NCBI RefSeq assembly: GCF_004798965.1
Contig: NZ_SDSD01000004.1
Span: forward strand, 124,001-188,000
Reading direction: 5' to 3'
Length of the DNA: 64,000 nt
DNA from: Onishia niordana
GTDB taxonomy: Bacteria > Pseudomonadota > Gammaproteobacteria > Pseudomonadales > Halomonadaceae
Shown here: in pieces, positions 52,109 to 60,675 of the stretch
Layout of the letters: each line of letters begins with the position of its first letter
Numbering within the stretch: position 1 is the first letter of the stretch
The notes under the pieces: generated by a model
The model's input: only the letters and a program-made list of their open reading frames with translations
Database searches by the model: none
What the model was told of the DNA's origin: nothing
Position numbers and translations under genes: made by a program

Positions 52109-53176
52109 ATGCAACTCGAGAACGATCGTATCCTGCGCGCCCTGGCGCGTGAGCCCGTGGACCGCACCCCCGTATGGATGATGCGTCAGGCCGGCCGCTA
52201 CCTGCCGGAATATCGCGAGCTGCGTGGCCAGGCGGGCAGCTTCATGGACCTGTGCCGGGACACCGACCGGGCCTGCGAGGTAACGCTGCAGCCGCTGGAG
52301 CGCTTCCCGTTGGATGCCGCCATCCTGTTCTCGGACATCCTGACTATTCCCGATGCCATGGGGCTGGGGCTGTACTTCGAGACCGGCGAAGGCCCGAAGT
52401 TCAGAAAGCCAGTACGCACACCGGCTGAGGTTGCCGCCCTCGAGGCGCCGGACGCCGAGCGGGATCTTGATTACGTGATGAACGCGGTAAGCGCCATTCG
52501 CCGCGAGCTTAACGGCCGCGTGCCGCTGATCGGCTTCTCGGGTAGCCCCTGGACTCTCGCCACCTATATGGTCGAGGGTTCCTCGAGCAAGGACTTCCGC
52601 CATGTGAAGACCATGCTCTATGACACACCGGATACCATGCATCAGCTACTCGACGTGCTGGCACGCTCGGTCACCGACTACCTCAATGCCCAGATCCGTG
52701 CCGGTGCCCAGGTAGTGCAGATCTTCGATACCTGGGGCGGCAGCCTGTCGACGCCGGCCTATCTCGAGTTCTCGCTGCGCTACATGGAGCAGATCGTGGC
52801 TGGCCTGATTCGCAGCCACGAAGGCCGCCGGGTGCCGGTGATCCTATTCACCAAGAACGGCGGCCAGTGGCTCGAGCACATCGCCGCCAGCGGCGCCGAT
52901 GCGCTGGGTCTCGACTGGAGCACCGAGCTTTCCGATGCGCGCAGCCGGGTCGGTCATCGGGTCGCCCTGCAGGGCAACCTGGATCCTAACGTGCTGTTCG
53001 CCAAGCCCAGCGCGATCCGCGCCGAAGTGGCGCGGGTGCTCGACAGCTACGGCAGTGGCCCGGGGCATATCTTCAACCTCGGCCACGGCATCAGCCAGTT
53101 CACCGACCCTGATCACGTCAGCGCCTTCATGGAGGCCCTGCACGAACTGAGCCCGGCCTATCACTCGGCGCCCTGA
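52109..53176 (+). CDS. hemE: Uroporphyrinogen decarboxylase
   Basis: 355 residues (E. coli 354). Decarboxylates uroporphyrinogen III to coproporphyrinogen III. Signature 1 [18 protein letters not shown] near residue 20-37, [15 protein letters not shown] with the catalytic Asp, [16 protein letters not shown] (signature 2), and NLGHGIS near the C-terminus. A TTACAAT box 31 bases upstream may be its -10. Followed four bases later by a VanZ-like gene. Confidence 0.97.
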   Translation: MQLENDRILRALAREPVDRTPVWMMRQAGRYLPEYRELRGQAGSFMDLCRDTDRACEVTLQPLERFPLDAAILFSDILTIPDAMGLGLYFETGEGPKFRKPVRTPAEVAALEAPDAERDLDYVMNAVSAIRRELNGRVPLIGFSGSPWTLATYMVEGSSSKDFRHVKTMLYDTPDTMHQLLDVLARSVTDYLNAQIRAGAQVVQIFDTWGGSLSTPAYLEFSLRYMEQIVAGLIRSHEGRRVPVILFTKNGGQWLEHIAASGADALGLDWSTELSDARSRVGHRVALQGNLDPNVLFAKPSAIRAEVARVLDSYGSGPGHIFNLGHGISQFTDPDHVSAFMEALHELSPAYHSAP

Positions 53177-53180
53177 TGTC

Positions 53181-53552
53181 ATGCGTTGGTTGATTCGCCT
53201 GCAGGAGTGCCGGCGCCTCTGGGCGGGAGTCGCCGTGCTCGCGGCGCTGGCGATTGCCCTGGGCAGCCTGGCCCCGAGTGCCGAGATGCCCGACAGCCTT
53301 CCCTGGGACAAGGCGAATCACTTCATCGGCTATGGCGGCCTGGCGGCCCTGGTAGGGCTTGCCGGGATGGCCGGTGGGGCTGCCTTCATCGCGGTGGTGG
53401 CCTACGGGGTCGCCATCGAGTTGGCACAGCTGGCGGTGCCGGGGCGCATGGGCGGTGACCCCTTCGACATGCTGGCCAATACCCTGGGCGCGTTGTTCGG
53501 CCTGGCCGTGCTGGCGCTTGTGCGTCGGTTGATGCGACGCGACAGCGCCTGA
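53181..53552 (+). CDS. VanZ-like membrane protein
   Basis: 123 residues with three to four membrane spans. WDKANHFIGYGGLAALVGL (the conserved D-K-x-x-H-F motif of VanZ-like proteins) and the IELAQLAVPGRMGGDPFDMLANTLGALFG block define the family. The first vanZ was linked to teicoplanin resistance, but most members, like this one, have no known role. It starts four bases after hemE and is likely co-transcribed. Confidence 0.83.
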   Translation: MRWLIRLQECRRLWAGVAVLAALAIALGSLAPSAEMPDSLPWDKANHFIGYGGLAALVGLAGMAGGAAFIAVVAYGVAIELAQLAVPGRMGGDPFDMLANTLGALFGLAVLALVRRLMRRDSA

Positions 53553-53612
53553 TGCGTCATCGCCAAGGCGCCTCCATTTCACGCTGTTTACTTTTCCGTT
53601 CCGTGAGAATCC

Positions 53613-54479
53613 ATGATGACCCAATCACTCGACACTAGCTGGTTCACCGAAGTCTTCGATAGCCAGGGCAGTGCCTTCTCGCTGAAGGTCAGCGAGAAGC
53701 TCCTGGATGTCACCAGTGCTTACCAGCACCTTGAGGTCTATGCCACCGAGACCTACGGCAACCTGATGGTGCTCGATGGCTGCGTGATGCTCAGCGAGCG
53801 TGACAACTTCCTCTACCACGAGATGATCGCGCACCCGGCGTTATTTGCGCACGCCGCGCCCAAGCGTGTGGTGATCATCGGCGGTGGCGATTGTGGCACC
53901 CTGCGTGAGGTGCTCAAGCACCCCGGGGTCGAGCATGTCACTCAGATCGATATCGATGAGGAAGTGACCCGGGCCGCCGAGCGTTTCTTCCCGGCGCTGA
54001 CCGCATCCAATGGCGACCCCCGCGCCGAGCTCAAGTTCGCGGACGGCGTCAAATGGGTCGATGAGGCCGATGACGCCAGTGTCGATGTGGTGATCATCGA
54101 CTCCACCGATCCGGTGGGCCCGGCCGAAGGACTGTTCAAGGTCGATTTCCTGGCGCGCTGTCATCGCCTGCTCGCCGAGGGCGGCGTGATGGTTCAGCAG
54201 AGCGAGTCGCCGCTCTATCACAGCGGCAGCATCATTCGTGAGCTGCGCCGTGACATGCGCGCCGCCGGTTTCGAGAGCGTGGCGACGCTGCCGTTCCCGC
54301 AGCCGGTCTATCCCTCGGGCTGGTGGAGCGTGACCCTGGCCGGCAAGGGCACGGACGTGGGCCGTTTTCGCGAGGACGATGCGGCCACCGGCGACATGGC
54401 CTGCGACTACTACACCGCCGATGCCCATCGTGGGGCTCTAGTGCTGCCGCCCTTCATGCGTCGCGCCTTCGAAGACTAA
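53613..54479 (+). CDS. speE: Polyamine aminopropyltransferase (spermidine synthase)
   Basis: 288 residues, as in E. coli. Transfers aminopropyl from decarboxylated AdoMet to putrescine. It has an N-terminal beta-strand domain (YQHLEVYATETYGNLMVLDG), the AdoMet-fold motif VIIGGGDCGTLREVLKHP, the acidic QIDIDEEV, and the signature IIDSTDPVGPAEGLF with the catalytic Asp. No speD is adjacent. Starts at ATG 53613 or 53616. Ends in a stem-loop. Confidence 0.96.
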   Translation: MMTQSLDTSWFTEVFDSQGSAFSLKVSEKLLDVTSAYQHLEVYATETYGNLMVLDGCVMLSERDNFLYHEMIAHPALFAHAAPKRVVIIGGGDCGTLREVLKHPGVEHVTQIDIDEEVTRAAERFFPALTASNGDPRAELKFADGVKWVDEADDASVDVVIIDSTDPVGPAEGLFKVDFLARCHRLLAEGGVMVQQSESPLYHSGSIIRELRRDMRAAGFESVATLPFPQPVYPSGWWSVTLAGKGTDVGRFREDDAATGDMACDYYTADAHRGALVLPPFMRRAFED

Positions 54480-54490
54480 GCAACATTTCT

Positions 54491-54520
54491 CCCCGGCACT
54501 CGCCTTAAGCGGTGCCGGGG
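54491..54520 (+). terminator. Terminator after speE
   Basis: CCCCGGCAC (54491-54499) pairs with GTGCCGGGG (54512-54520), extended inside by CGC/GCG. The tail TCTCGTCCTT is only moderately T-rich. Confidence 0.75.
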
Positions 54521-54825
54521 TCTCGTCCTTCCCGGCATCGCCCGTGCGTCGCCTGACGGTCAAGCGATGCCTCTTTCCCCGAGCCTGGGTCGTCGTTCTA
54601 GTGCCCCAATCGCTCGCGACCCTTTGTCGTTGCCGTCATCTCGATTCTGGTAACCGGTCCGCCTTCGCACTTTTTCTCTTTCTCGGCCTTTGCTGAAGCG
54701 TCTTTTGGAGTGCTTGCGGCGCTTGTCGAGCTCGCTTCAAGGCCTCCTCCAATGCTCGCGAGAAGCCGTATTGAGACACTTTTTGTCACTGGGCGATGCT
54801 TTCATCGGCAGGAATACTGAGCCTT

Positions 54826-54854
54826 TTGCAAGGCAATAAAAATGCCCCTATAAA
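54826..54854 (+). promoter_or_regulatory. Putative sigma-70 promoter of aapJQMP
   Basis: TTGCAA (54826-54831, four of six) and TATAAA (54849-54854, five of six) with an exact 17-base spacer, 182 bases before the aapJ ATG. Confidence 0.55.
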
Positions 54855-55036
54855 TCTAAACGCCTGTTTTAAATCTGCTATTACGCTTGGCGTTGCTTTC
54901 GCTGTGAAGAGTCGCGGGCAGTTGCGTTGAAGTAAGGTTGTCTCCCGTTTAACGGCCTTGAAAGCGGCTTTGCTAATGTCGAGCGACGTGCCACGAGCAC
55001 GATAACAACAACTCACCCAATCCAAGGGATTACGAT

Positions 55037-56071
55037 ATGTTGCACAACAACAAAAAGACCCTGCTGTGTTCCGCGACCGCCCTGGTCGCCACCCTGTTGG
55101 CGGCGGGCTCTGCCCAGGCCGGCGAGACGATGGACGCCGTCAAAGAGCGCGGTCAGGTGGTCTGCGGTGTCAGCACCGGCCTGCCGGGGTTCTCTTCACC
55201 CGACGACCAGGGCAATTGGGAAGGTATCGACGTGGATGTCTGCCATGGCGTGGCGGCGGCAGTATTCGGCGATGCATCCAAGGTGCAGTTCGTGCCGTTG
55301 AACGCCAAGGAGCGCTTCACTGCACTGCAGTCTGGCGAGATCGACGTGCTGTCGCGTAACACCACCTGGACCGCGACCCGCGATACCACCCTGGGCCTCA
55401 ACTTCACCGGCGTTAGCTTCTATGACGGTCAGGGCTTCCTGGTCAAGGAATCGCTGGGTGTCGACAGCGCCATGCAGCTTGATGGTGCGGCCTTCTGCGT
55501 ACAGTCCGGTACCACCACCGAGCTCAACCTGGCTGACTACTTCCAGGCCAACGACATGAGCTTCGAGCCAGTGGTCTTCGATACCTCCGACCAGACCGTT
55601 GGCGGTTTCGAGGCGGGGCGCTGTGATGTGCTGACGTCTGATACCTCTCAGCTCAACGCCCTGCGCATCAAGCTGTCTGACCCTGATGGTGCCAAGGTAC
55701 TGCCGCAAGTGATCTCCAAGGAGCCGCTGGGTCCCGTCGTTCGCCAGGGTGATGATCAGTGGTTCAACGCCGTGAAGTGGACACTGTTCGCCATGATCAA
55801 CGCCGAAGAAATGGGCATCACCAGCGAAAATGCCGATGAGATGAAGGAATCCGATAAGCCCGGCATCAAGCGCTTCATGGGTGACGAAGGCAACTTCGGC
55901 GAGGCCATGGGCCTGCCAGCCGACTGGGCCTATAACATCGTCAGCCAGGTGGGTAACTACGGTGAGGTCTTCGATCGCAACGTTGGGGCGGGCTCTCCGC
56001 TGAACATCGAGCGTGGTATCAACGCACTGTGGACCGACGGCGGTGTTCAGTACGCACCGCCGATTCGCTAA
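55037..56071 (+). CDS. aapJ: General L-amino-acid ABC transporter, substrate-binding protein
   Basis: 344 residues. Signal peptide ending LLAAGSAQA (about residue 28), then a periplasmic type-II binding fold starting KERGQVVCGVSTGLPGFS. The long form with the C-terminal GNYGEVFDRNVGAGSPLNIERG is typical of AapJ/BztA rather than HisJ or GlnH. Broad L-amino-acid uptake is known for Rhizobium AapJQMP and is the inferred role. Separated from aapQ by a hairpin that can keep its message more abundant. Confidence 0.93.
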   Translation: MLHNNKKTLLCSATALVATLLAAGSAQAGETMDAVKERGQVVCGVSTGLPGFSSPDDQGNWEGIDVDVCHGVAAAVFGDASKVQFVPLNAKERFTALQSGEIDVLSRNTTWTATRDTTLGLNFTGVSFYDGQGFLVKESLGVDSAMQLDGAAFCVQSGTTTELNLADYFQANDMSFEPVVFDTSDQTVGGFEAGRCDVLTSDTSQLNALRIKLSDPDGAKVLPQVISKEPLGPVVRQGDDQWFNAVKWTLFAMINAEEMGITSENADEMKESDKPGIKRFMGDEGNFGEAMGLPADWAYNIVSQVGNYGEVFDRNVGAGSPLNIERGINALWTDGGVQYAPPIR

Positions 56072-56083
56072 GACTCTCCACAG

Positions 56084-56109
56084 AACCCCGCCCCTTCAGG
56101 GGTGGGGTT
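56084..56109 (+). terminator. Intra-operon hairpin between aapJ and aapQ
   Basis: AACCCCGCCCC, loop TTCA, GGGGTGGGGTT, followed by CGTTGTTG. It probably trims or stabilises the aapJ message so that the binding protein exceeds the permease, as in many ABC operons. Confidence 0.7.
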
Positions 56110-56144
56110 CGTTGTTGTGATATTGCTAGTGGAGAGGATCTTCC

Positions 56145-57332
56145 ATGACGACTCCTTCCTCGCCCCCTCCGCGTGGGAAGACGCCTTTCTGGCGTGATCC
56201 CGCCAAGCGGGCGCTGATGTTTCAGGCGTTGATGCTGGCCGCTCTGTTCGCGGCGATCGGCTTCATCGTCAGTAATACCCTCGATAACCTGGATGCTCGC
56301 GGAATCACCACCGGTTTCGGCTTCCTCGATGACACGGCCGGCTTCGGCATCGTCCAGAGCCTGATCGACTACTCGCCTCAGAGCACTTACGGTCGTACCT
56401 TTCTCGTTGGGTTGATGAACACCTTGCTGGTGTCGGCCCTGGGTGTCCTCGCGGCCACGGTGATCGGCTTCCTGATGGGCATCGCGCGGTTATCGCCCAA
56501 CTGGCTGATCGCACGACTGGCCGGTGCCTATGTCGAAATATTCCGCAATATTCCGCTGCTGCTGCAGATATTCTTCTGGTACTTCGCCGTGCTGCGTACC
56601 TTGCCGTCTCCTCGGCAGAGCATGAGCCTCGGTGAAGCCGTATTCCTCAATATTCGCGGTTTGGTCGTCCCAGCGCCGGTGAGCGAATCGGGCCTCGTCT
56701 GGACACTGGTGGCGCTGGTCGTTGCCGTCATTGCGGCCATCGTGCTGGTGCGCTGGAACCGTCGCCGCCAGGAAGCGACGGGCGATCGGTTGCCCGCAGG
56801 CTGGATCAGCGCCGGGATGATCGTGGGCATGCCGCTGCTGGTGTTCGTCGCCAGCGGCATGCCGCTGACCTGGGATATCCCCAAGCTTGGGGGCTTCAAC
56901 TTCTCGGGCGGCATCACCGTGCTGCCGGAACTGCTGGCGTTGTGGCTAGCGCTGTCGATCTACACCGGTTCCTTCATCGCTGAAATCGTGCGCTCAGGCA
57001 TTCAGGCGGTCTCCAGCGGTCAGACCGAGGCTGCTCGGGCCCTGTCGTTATCCGGGGGCATGACCCTGCGGCTAGTAGTAATTCCTCAGGCAATGCGCGT
57101 GATCATTCCACCGCTGACCAGTCAGTATCTCAACCTGATCAAGAACTCCTCGCTTGCCACTGCTATCGGCTATCCGGACCTGGTGTCCGTCTTCGCCGGC
57201 ACCACACTCAATCAGACCGGGCAGGCCATCGAGGTGATCATGATGACCATGGCGGTCTATTTGATCCTGAGTCTTTTGGTGTCGATGTTCATGAACTGGT
57301 TCAACGCGCGCATGGCGCTGGTGGAGCGATAA
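56145..57332 (+). CDS. aapQ: General L-amino-acid ABC transporter permease
   Basis: 395 residues, about eight spans, the larger of two permeases. N-terminal half ends in FRNIPLLLQIFFWYF, and the EAA-type loop for the ATPase is in VSSGQTEAARALSLSGGMTLRLVVIPQA split around residues 285-310. The long insertion between spans (LVVPAPVSESG and onward) marks the AapQ/BztB class. The stop is followed directly by the aapM GTG. Confidence 0.93.
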   Translation: MTTPSSPPPRGKTPFWRDPAKRALMFQALMLAALFAAIGFIVSNTLDNLDARGITTGFGFLDDTAGFGIVQSLIDYSPQSTYGRTFLVGLMNTLLVSALGVLAATVIGFLMGIARLSPNWLIARLAGAYVEIFRNIPLLLQIFFWYFAVLRTLPSPRQSMSLGEAVFLNIRGLVVPAPVSESGLVWTLVALVVAVIAAIVLVRWNRRRQEATGDRLPAGWISAGMIVGMPLLVFVASGMPLTWDIPKLGGFNFSGGITVLPELLALWLALSIYTGSFIAEIVRSGIQAVSSGQTEAARALSLSGGMTLRLVVIPQAMRVIIPPLTSQYLNLIKNSSLATAIGYPDLVSVFAGTTLNQTGQAIEVIMMTMAVYLILSLLVSMFMNWFNARMALVER

Positions 57333-58436
57333 GTGGACAAATTGACCGTAAACACGACACCGGTGGATGCTCGCCCGGCGCCCAAACGCAGCGTGGGCCC
57401 GGTTGCCTGGCTGCGCAGCAATCTTTTTCAAGGACCTATCAACAGCGTGCTCTCACTGCTGGCGATCTGGGCGCTGATTGCAGGGCTTACCCCAGTGATT
57501 CAGTGGGCCATTATCGATGCTGACTGGATCGGCACCAGTCGCGAAGCCTGCGGTTCTGGTGGCGCTTGCTGGGTATTCATCTCGGCCCGCTTCGAGCAGT
57601 TCATCTATGGCTTCTACCCAAGCGAGCTTCGCTGGCGAGTCAACGTCACCTTCGTGCTGTTTGCGGTGATGATTGCCTGGCTGGCGCTGCCGCGTCTACC
57701 GGCCAAGAAGCTGGCGGCGGTGATGACGCTGGTGGTCTTCCCGATCGTTGCTTTTTACCTGCTGCACGGCGGGTCTTTTGGCATGCCGGCGGTACCGACT
57801 CATCGCTGGGGCGGCTTGATGCTGACCCTGGTGCTGGCGGTCGTCGGTATCGTCGCGGCATTGCCGATCGGTGTCGTGCTGGCGCTGGGGCGGCAGTCGA
57901 AGATGCCGATCGTGAAGAGCATCTCGGTGGTGTTCATCGAGTTCTGGCGCGGCGTGCCCTTGATCACCGTGCTTTTCATGGCCTCGGTAATGCTGCCGCT
58001 GTTCGTGCCCACCGAGGTGGATATGGACAAGCTGGTACGGGCACTGATCGGTATCACCTTTTTCCAGAGTGCCTACATGGCAGAGGTGGTGCGCGGTGGC
58101 CTGCAGGCGATTCCCAAGGGGCAGGAAGAAGCCGCTGCGGCGCTGGGCATGGGCTACTGGAAGCGCATGGGGCTGATCGTGTTGCCCCAGGCGTTGAAGA
58201 TGATGATTCCCGGGATCGTTAACACCTTCATCGCCCTGTTCAAGGACACCTCACTGGTGCTGATCATTGGTCTGTTCGACCTGCTGGCAATCGTGCAGGC
58301 GGCGCTTTCCGATTCGGATTGGCTGGGTTTCTCGATCGAGGGCTATGTCTTTGTGGCGCTGGTGTTCTGGGTATTCTGCTTCAGCATGTCTCGCTACAGC
58401 CAGCACCTGGAGCGCAAGCTGCACACAGGCCACTAG
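57333..58436 (+). CDS. aapM: General L-amino-acid ABC transporter permease
   Basis: 367 residues, second permease. [20 protein letters not shown] and the EAA loop ([20 protein letters not shown]) near residue 255-275 contact the ATPase; [15 protein letters not shown] ends the core. The N-terminal insertion with a [17 protein letters not shown] helix is typical of AapM/BztC. GTG start directly abuts the aapQ stop. Confidence 0.93.
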   Translation: MDKLTVNTTPVDARPAPKRSVGPVAWLRSNLFQGPINSVLSLLAIWALIAGLTPVIQWAIIDADWIGTSREACGSGGACWVFISARFEQFIYGFYPSELRWRVNVTFVLFAVMIAWLALPRLPAKKLAAVMTLVVFPIVAFYLLHGGSFGMPAVPTHRWGGLMLTLVLAVVGIVAALPIGVVLALGRQSKMPIVKSISVVFIEFWRGVPLITVLFMASVMLPLFVPTEVDMDKLVRALIGITFFQSAYMAEVVRGGLQAIPKGQEEAAAALGMGYWKRMGLIVLPQALKMMIPGIVNTFIALFKDTSLVLIIGLFDLLAIVQAALSDSDWLGFSIEGYVFVALVFWVFCFSMSRYSQHLERKLHTGH

Positions 58437-58504
58437 GCGCGCGAAGGCGCTGCCGGCGGTCGCTCGCCAGACGGGCGGCCGCTTACAAGAACAAGGACAT
58501 CGGT

Positions 58505-59269
58505 ATGACACTACAAACGGCCAAGACCAACGATACCCCCATGGTCGAGATGCACGGTCTGAACAAGTGGTACGGCGACTTCCATGTGCTGCGTGACATC
58601 GACTTTACCGTCCAGCGAGGGGAGCGCATCGTCATTTGCGGGCCCTCGGGCTCCGGCAAGTCGACCCTGATCCGTTGCATCAATCATCTGGAGGAACACC
58701 AGCAGGGAGAGATCGTCGTCAACGGCATCCCCATGACGCAGGACATCAAGCGCATCGAGCAGATTCGTCACCACGTCGGGATGGTGTTTCAGCACTTTAA
58801 TCTGTTCCCGCATCTTACGGTGCTTGAGAATTGCAGCCTGGCGCCGATCTGGGTGCAGAAGAAACCGCGCCGTGAAGCCGAAGCGCTGGCCATGCAGTAT
58901 CTTGAACGGGTGCGAATTGCCGAGCAGGCACATAAGTTTCCGGGTCAGCTCTCCGGCGGTCAGCAGCAGCGTGTGGCAATCGCCCGTTCGTTGTGCATGC
59001 ATCCGGAGGTGATGCTTTTTGATGAGCCGACCTCTGCACTGGATCCCGAGATGATCAAGGAAGTGCTCGACGTGATGGTCGAACTCGCCGAGGAAGGCAT
59101 GACCATGCTCTGCGTGACTCACGAGATGGGCTTCGCCAAGACCGTTGCTGACCGGGTGATCTTCATGGATCAGGGCCAGATCATCGAGGAGAACGCCCCA
59201 GAGCCATTCTTCAATAATCCGCAGTCAGAGCGGACCCAGCTGTTCCTGAGTCAGATTCTCGGCCACTAG
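58505..59269 (+). CDS. aapP: General L-amino-acid ABC transporter ATP-binding protein
   Basis: 254 residues. Walker [10 protein letters not shown] (46-54), Q-loop [18 protein letters not shown] signature LSGGQQQR, Walker [15 protein letters not shown] and switch His in CVTHEMGFA are all intact, so it should be an active ATPase. ATG 58505 is chosen because homology starts there, although the frame runs open to 58319 inside aapM. Completes aapJQMP. Confidence 0.95.
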   Translation: MTLQTAKTNDTPMVEMHGLNKWYGDFHVLRDIDFTVQRGERIVICGPSGSGKSTLIRCINHLEEHQQGEIVVNGIPMTQDIKRIEQIRHHVGMVFQHFNLFPHLTVLENCSLAPIWVQKKPRREAEALAMQYLERVRIAEQAHKFPGQLSGGQQQRVAIARSLCMHPEVMLFDEPTSALDPEMIKEVLDVMVELAEEGMTMLCVTHEMGFAKTVADRVIFMDQGQIIEENAPEPFFNNPQSERTQLFLSQILGH

Positions 59270-59298
59270 GCTGGGGCAAGAGACAATGGCCATGACCA

Positions 59299-59332
59299 AG
59301 ACGCCCCCGCCGGGATGCCGGCGGGGGCGTCT
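59299..59332. terminator. Stem-loop after aapP
   Basis: A 15-bp perfect GC-rich stem starting AGACGCCCCCGCCGG with a four-base loop, between the convergent aapP and the minus-strand membrane protein gene. T-tracts are absent on both sides, so it may block exonucleases or terminate with help. Confidence 0.7.
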
Positions 59333-59363
59333 GCGTAGGAGCCATCGGGAATGACCGGTGCGC

Positions 59364-59891
59364 TCAGAAGCGCGGCTCACCTCGCGGCGCCTCCTCTCCG
59401 GCTGGGGAGGTCGCGGCCAGGTCCAGCTGCGGCTCGCGGGGCATCGACCAGGCTGGCGCGGCGGCCTGCGGCGGTGCAGCAGCGAGCGGGTGCTCGGCGG
59501 GCGCCACTGTCGTGGGGTTGGCGTGCTCAGGGGCAGCGGGATCGACCTTGCGCGCCTCGCCCACCCAGCTGTCGTCTTCATCGTGGATCGCTGGTCGCCG
59601 CCGGGTAGAGCGAGTGAAAGGCAACTGTTGCTGTTTGATCATGGACTGCATGTGGTGGGGCATCATCAGCAGTTCGAACAGCATTCGTACCAGCAGGCAG
59701 CCGGAAAGGGTCACGCCGACGCCCAGCAAAAGCGTCGGCCACTGGCCTGACAATGACGTGAGGGCGAGTGGCGCCAGCGCCTCCCGCGTCCAGAGTCCTC
59801 CGCCCACCAGCATCCCAAGCTGAACCAAGAGGTGAAGCGAGACCAGCAGAGTACGGGGCAAGGGGCGGCGCATCAGCAACAGGTTGCGCAT
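59364..59891 (-). CDS. Small two-span membrane protein with Pro/Ala-rich tail
   Basis: 175 residues. Two hydrophobic spans (about 13-33 and 52-73) after a basic start, then LFELLMMPHHMQSMIKQQQ and a disordered Ala/Pro/Glu-rich cytosolic tail. The span-plus-LxxRxxxELxM pattern recalls DUF4282 proteins, but I am not sure. ATG 59891 has GGAGAC upstream; the frame is open to 60053. It diverges from the host-attachment-family gene. Function unknown. Confidence 0.6.
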   Translation of the reverse strand: MRNLLLMRRPLPRTLLVSLHLLVQLGMLVGGGLWTREALAPLALTSLSGQWPTLLLGVGVTLSGCLLVRMLFELLMMPHHMQSMIKQQQLPFTRSTRRRPAIHDEDDSWVGEARKVDPAAPEHANPTTVAPAEHPLAAAPPQAAAPAWSMPREPQLDLAATSPAGEEAPRGEPRF

Positions 59892-60101
59892 CGAGAACGT
59901 CTCCAATGACGAGTTGAGGCAGGTCGTCGTCTTGATGTCCGGACTGCCTTCCTGAGGGGGCGGCGATTCTAGCATAGCGCCAAGCGCGCGCATCCTGTCT
60001 CCACTGGGCGACGACATGCAGTTGACGCCCCCAAGCGCACTTGCCAACCTCAATAGGACGTTTGTGCTGTGGGATTCGTTTCATTCTAGTGAGGAATTGC
60101 G

Positions 60102-60530
60102 ATGACAACTTATATTCTGGTGGCCGACGCTGCACGCGCGCGTATCTTCACCCGGGATGCCTTGAGGCTGGTCGAGCATGACAGCCTCTTGCATGCCGAG
60201 GGGCGCCTCCACGAGGGGGACCTGGTCACTGACAATGGTGGAGAGGTGCATGAGTCATCGACGATGGCCACGAGGTCCTCAGGTGGCGAGAATGTGGCCA
60301 CCCAGCACGAAACGGAGCGTTTCGCCAAGGAAGTGGCCGAGCGCCTTTACCGCTCTCGGGTCGAGAATGACCTTGAGAAGCTGATTCTGGTGGCACCGCC
60401 GCGCTTTCTCGGTCAGCTGCGCGACAAGCTCGATGGCCCGACAGCCAACTTGGTGATTCATAGTCTGGCCAAGGACTTATCGAAGGCCAGCCTTGAGACC
60501 ATTCAGCAAGCGGTTAGCGATTTGCGCTAA
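60102..60530 (+). CDS. Host attachment protein family (PF10116-like)
   Basis: 142 residues. The start TTYILVADAARARIF, the middle QHETERFAKEVAERLYR and the LILVAPPRFLGQLRDKL block with a final LAKDLSKASLETI are the family core. Named after a plant-attachment gene of Agrobacterium; the fold resembles ribosome-associated eRF1-like domains, so a stress or translation role is as likely as attachment. The Asp/His-rich middle is hydrophilic; no signal peptide, so the protein is cytosolic. Confidence 0.85.
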   Translation: MTTYILVADAARARIFTRDALRLVEHDSLLHAEGRLHEGDLVTDNGGEVHESSTMATRSSGGENVATQHETERFAKEVAERLYRSRVENDLEKLILVAPPRFLGQLRDKLDGPTANLVIHSLAKDLSKASLETIQQAVSDLR

Positions 60531-60568
60531 GCGATACCGGTAATTCAGGGCAATGCACTATCGGCGGC

Positions 60569-60595
60569 TCAAGAAGTGGGCGCCCACGCCGATAG
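60569..60595 (+). promoter_or_regulatory. Sigma-28 (FliA) type promoter of the first chemoreceptor
   Basis: TCAAGAAG (60569-60576), 11-base spacer, GCCGATAG (60588-60595). The -10 matches GCCGATAA at seven of eight and the -35 keeps T-AAG of TAAAG. It lies 80 bases before the chemoreceptor ATG and has a better twin at 62743. Confidence 0.65.
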
Positions 60596-60675
60596 ATAGC
60601 CGATGTAACTATTCGCTATTTCAGGTGTTTGCAATCAAATAACACCATGTATTGCTACTTTAAGGGCGCCCCTCC

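Larger units (their letters stand above)
54480..55036 (+). other. Intergenic region speE / aapJ
   Basis: 557 bp: terminator at 54491-54520, a promoter at 54826-54854 and a long (about 175-base) leader of the aap operon. The middle (54540-54800) holds only weak minus-strand frames without ribosome sites or family resemblance, so I call no gene there. Confidence 0.6.

Noticed and set aside
54598..55025. Two minus-strand frames of 63 and 79 codons before aapJ
   Set aside because: Non-ATG or poorly placed starts, no ribosome sites, low-complexity Lys/Glu/Ser composition and overlap with the aap promoter and leader.
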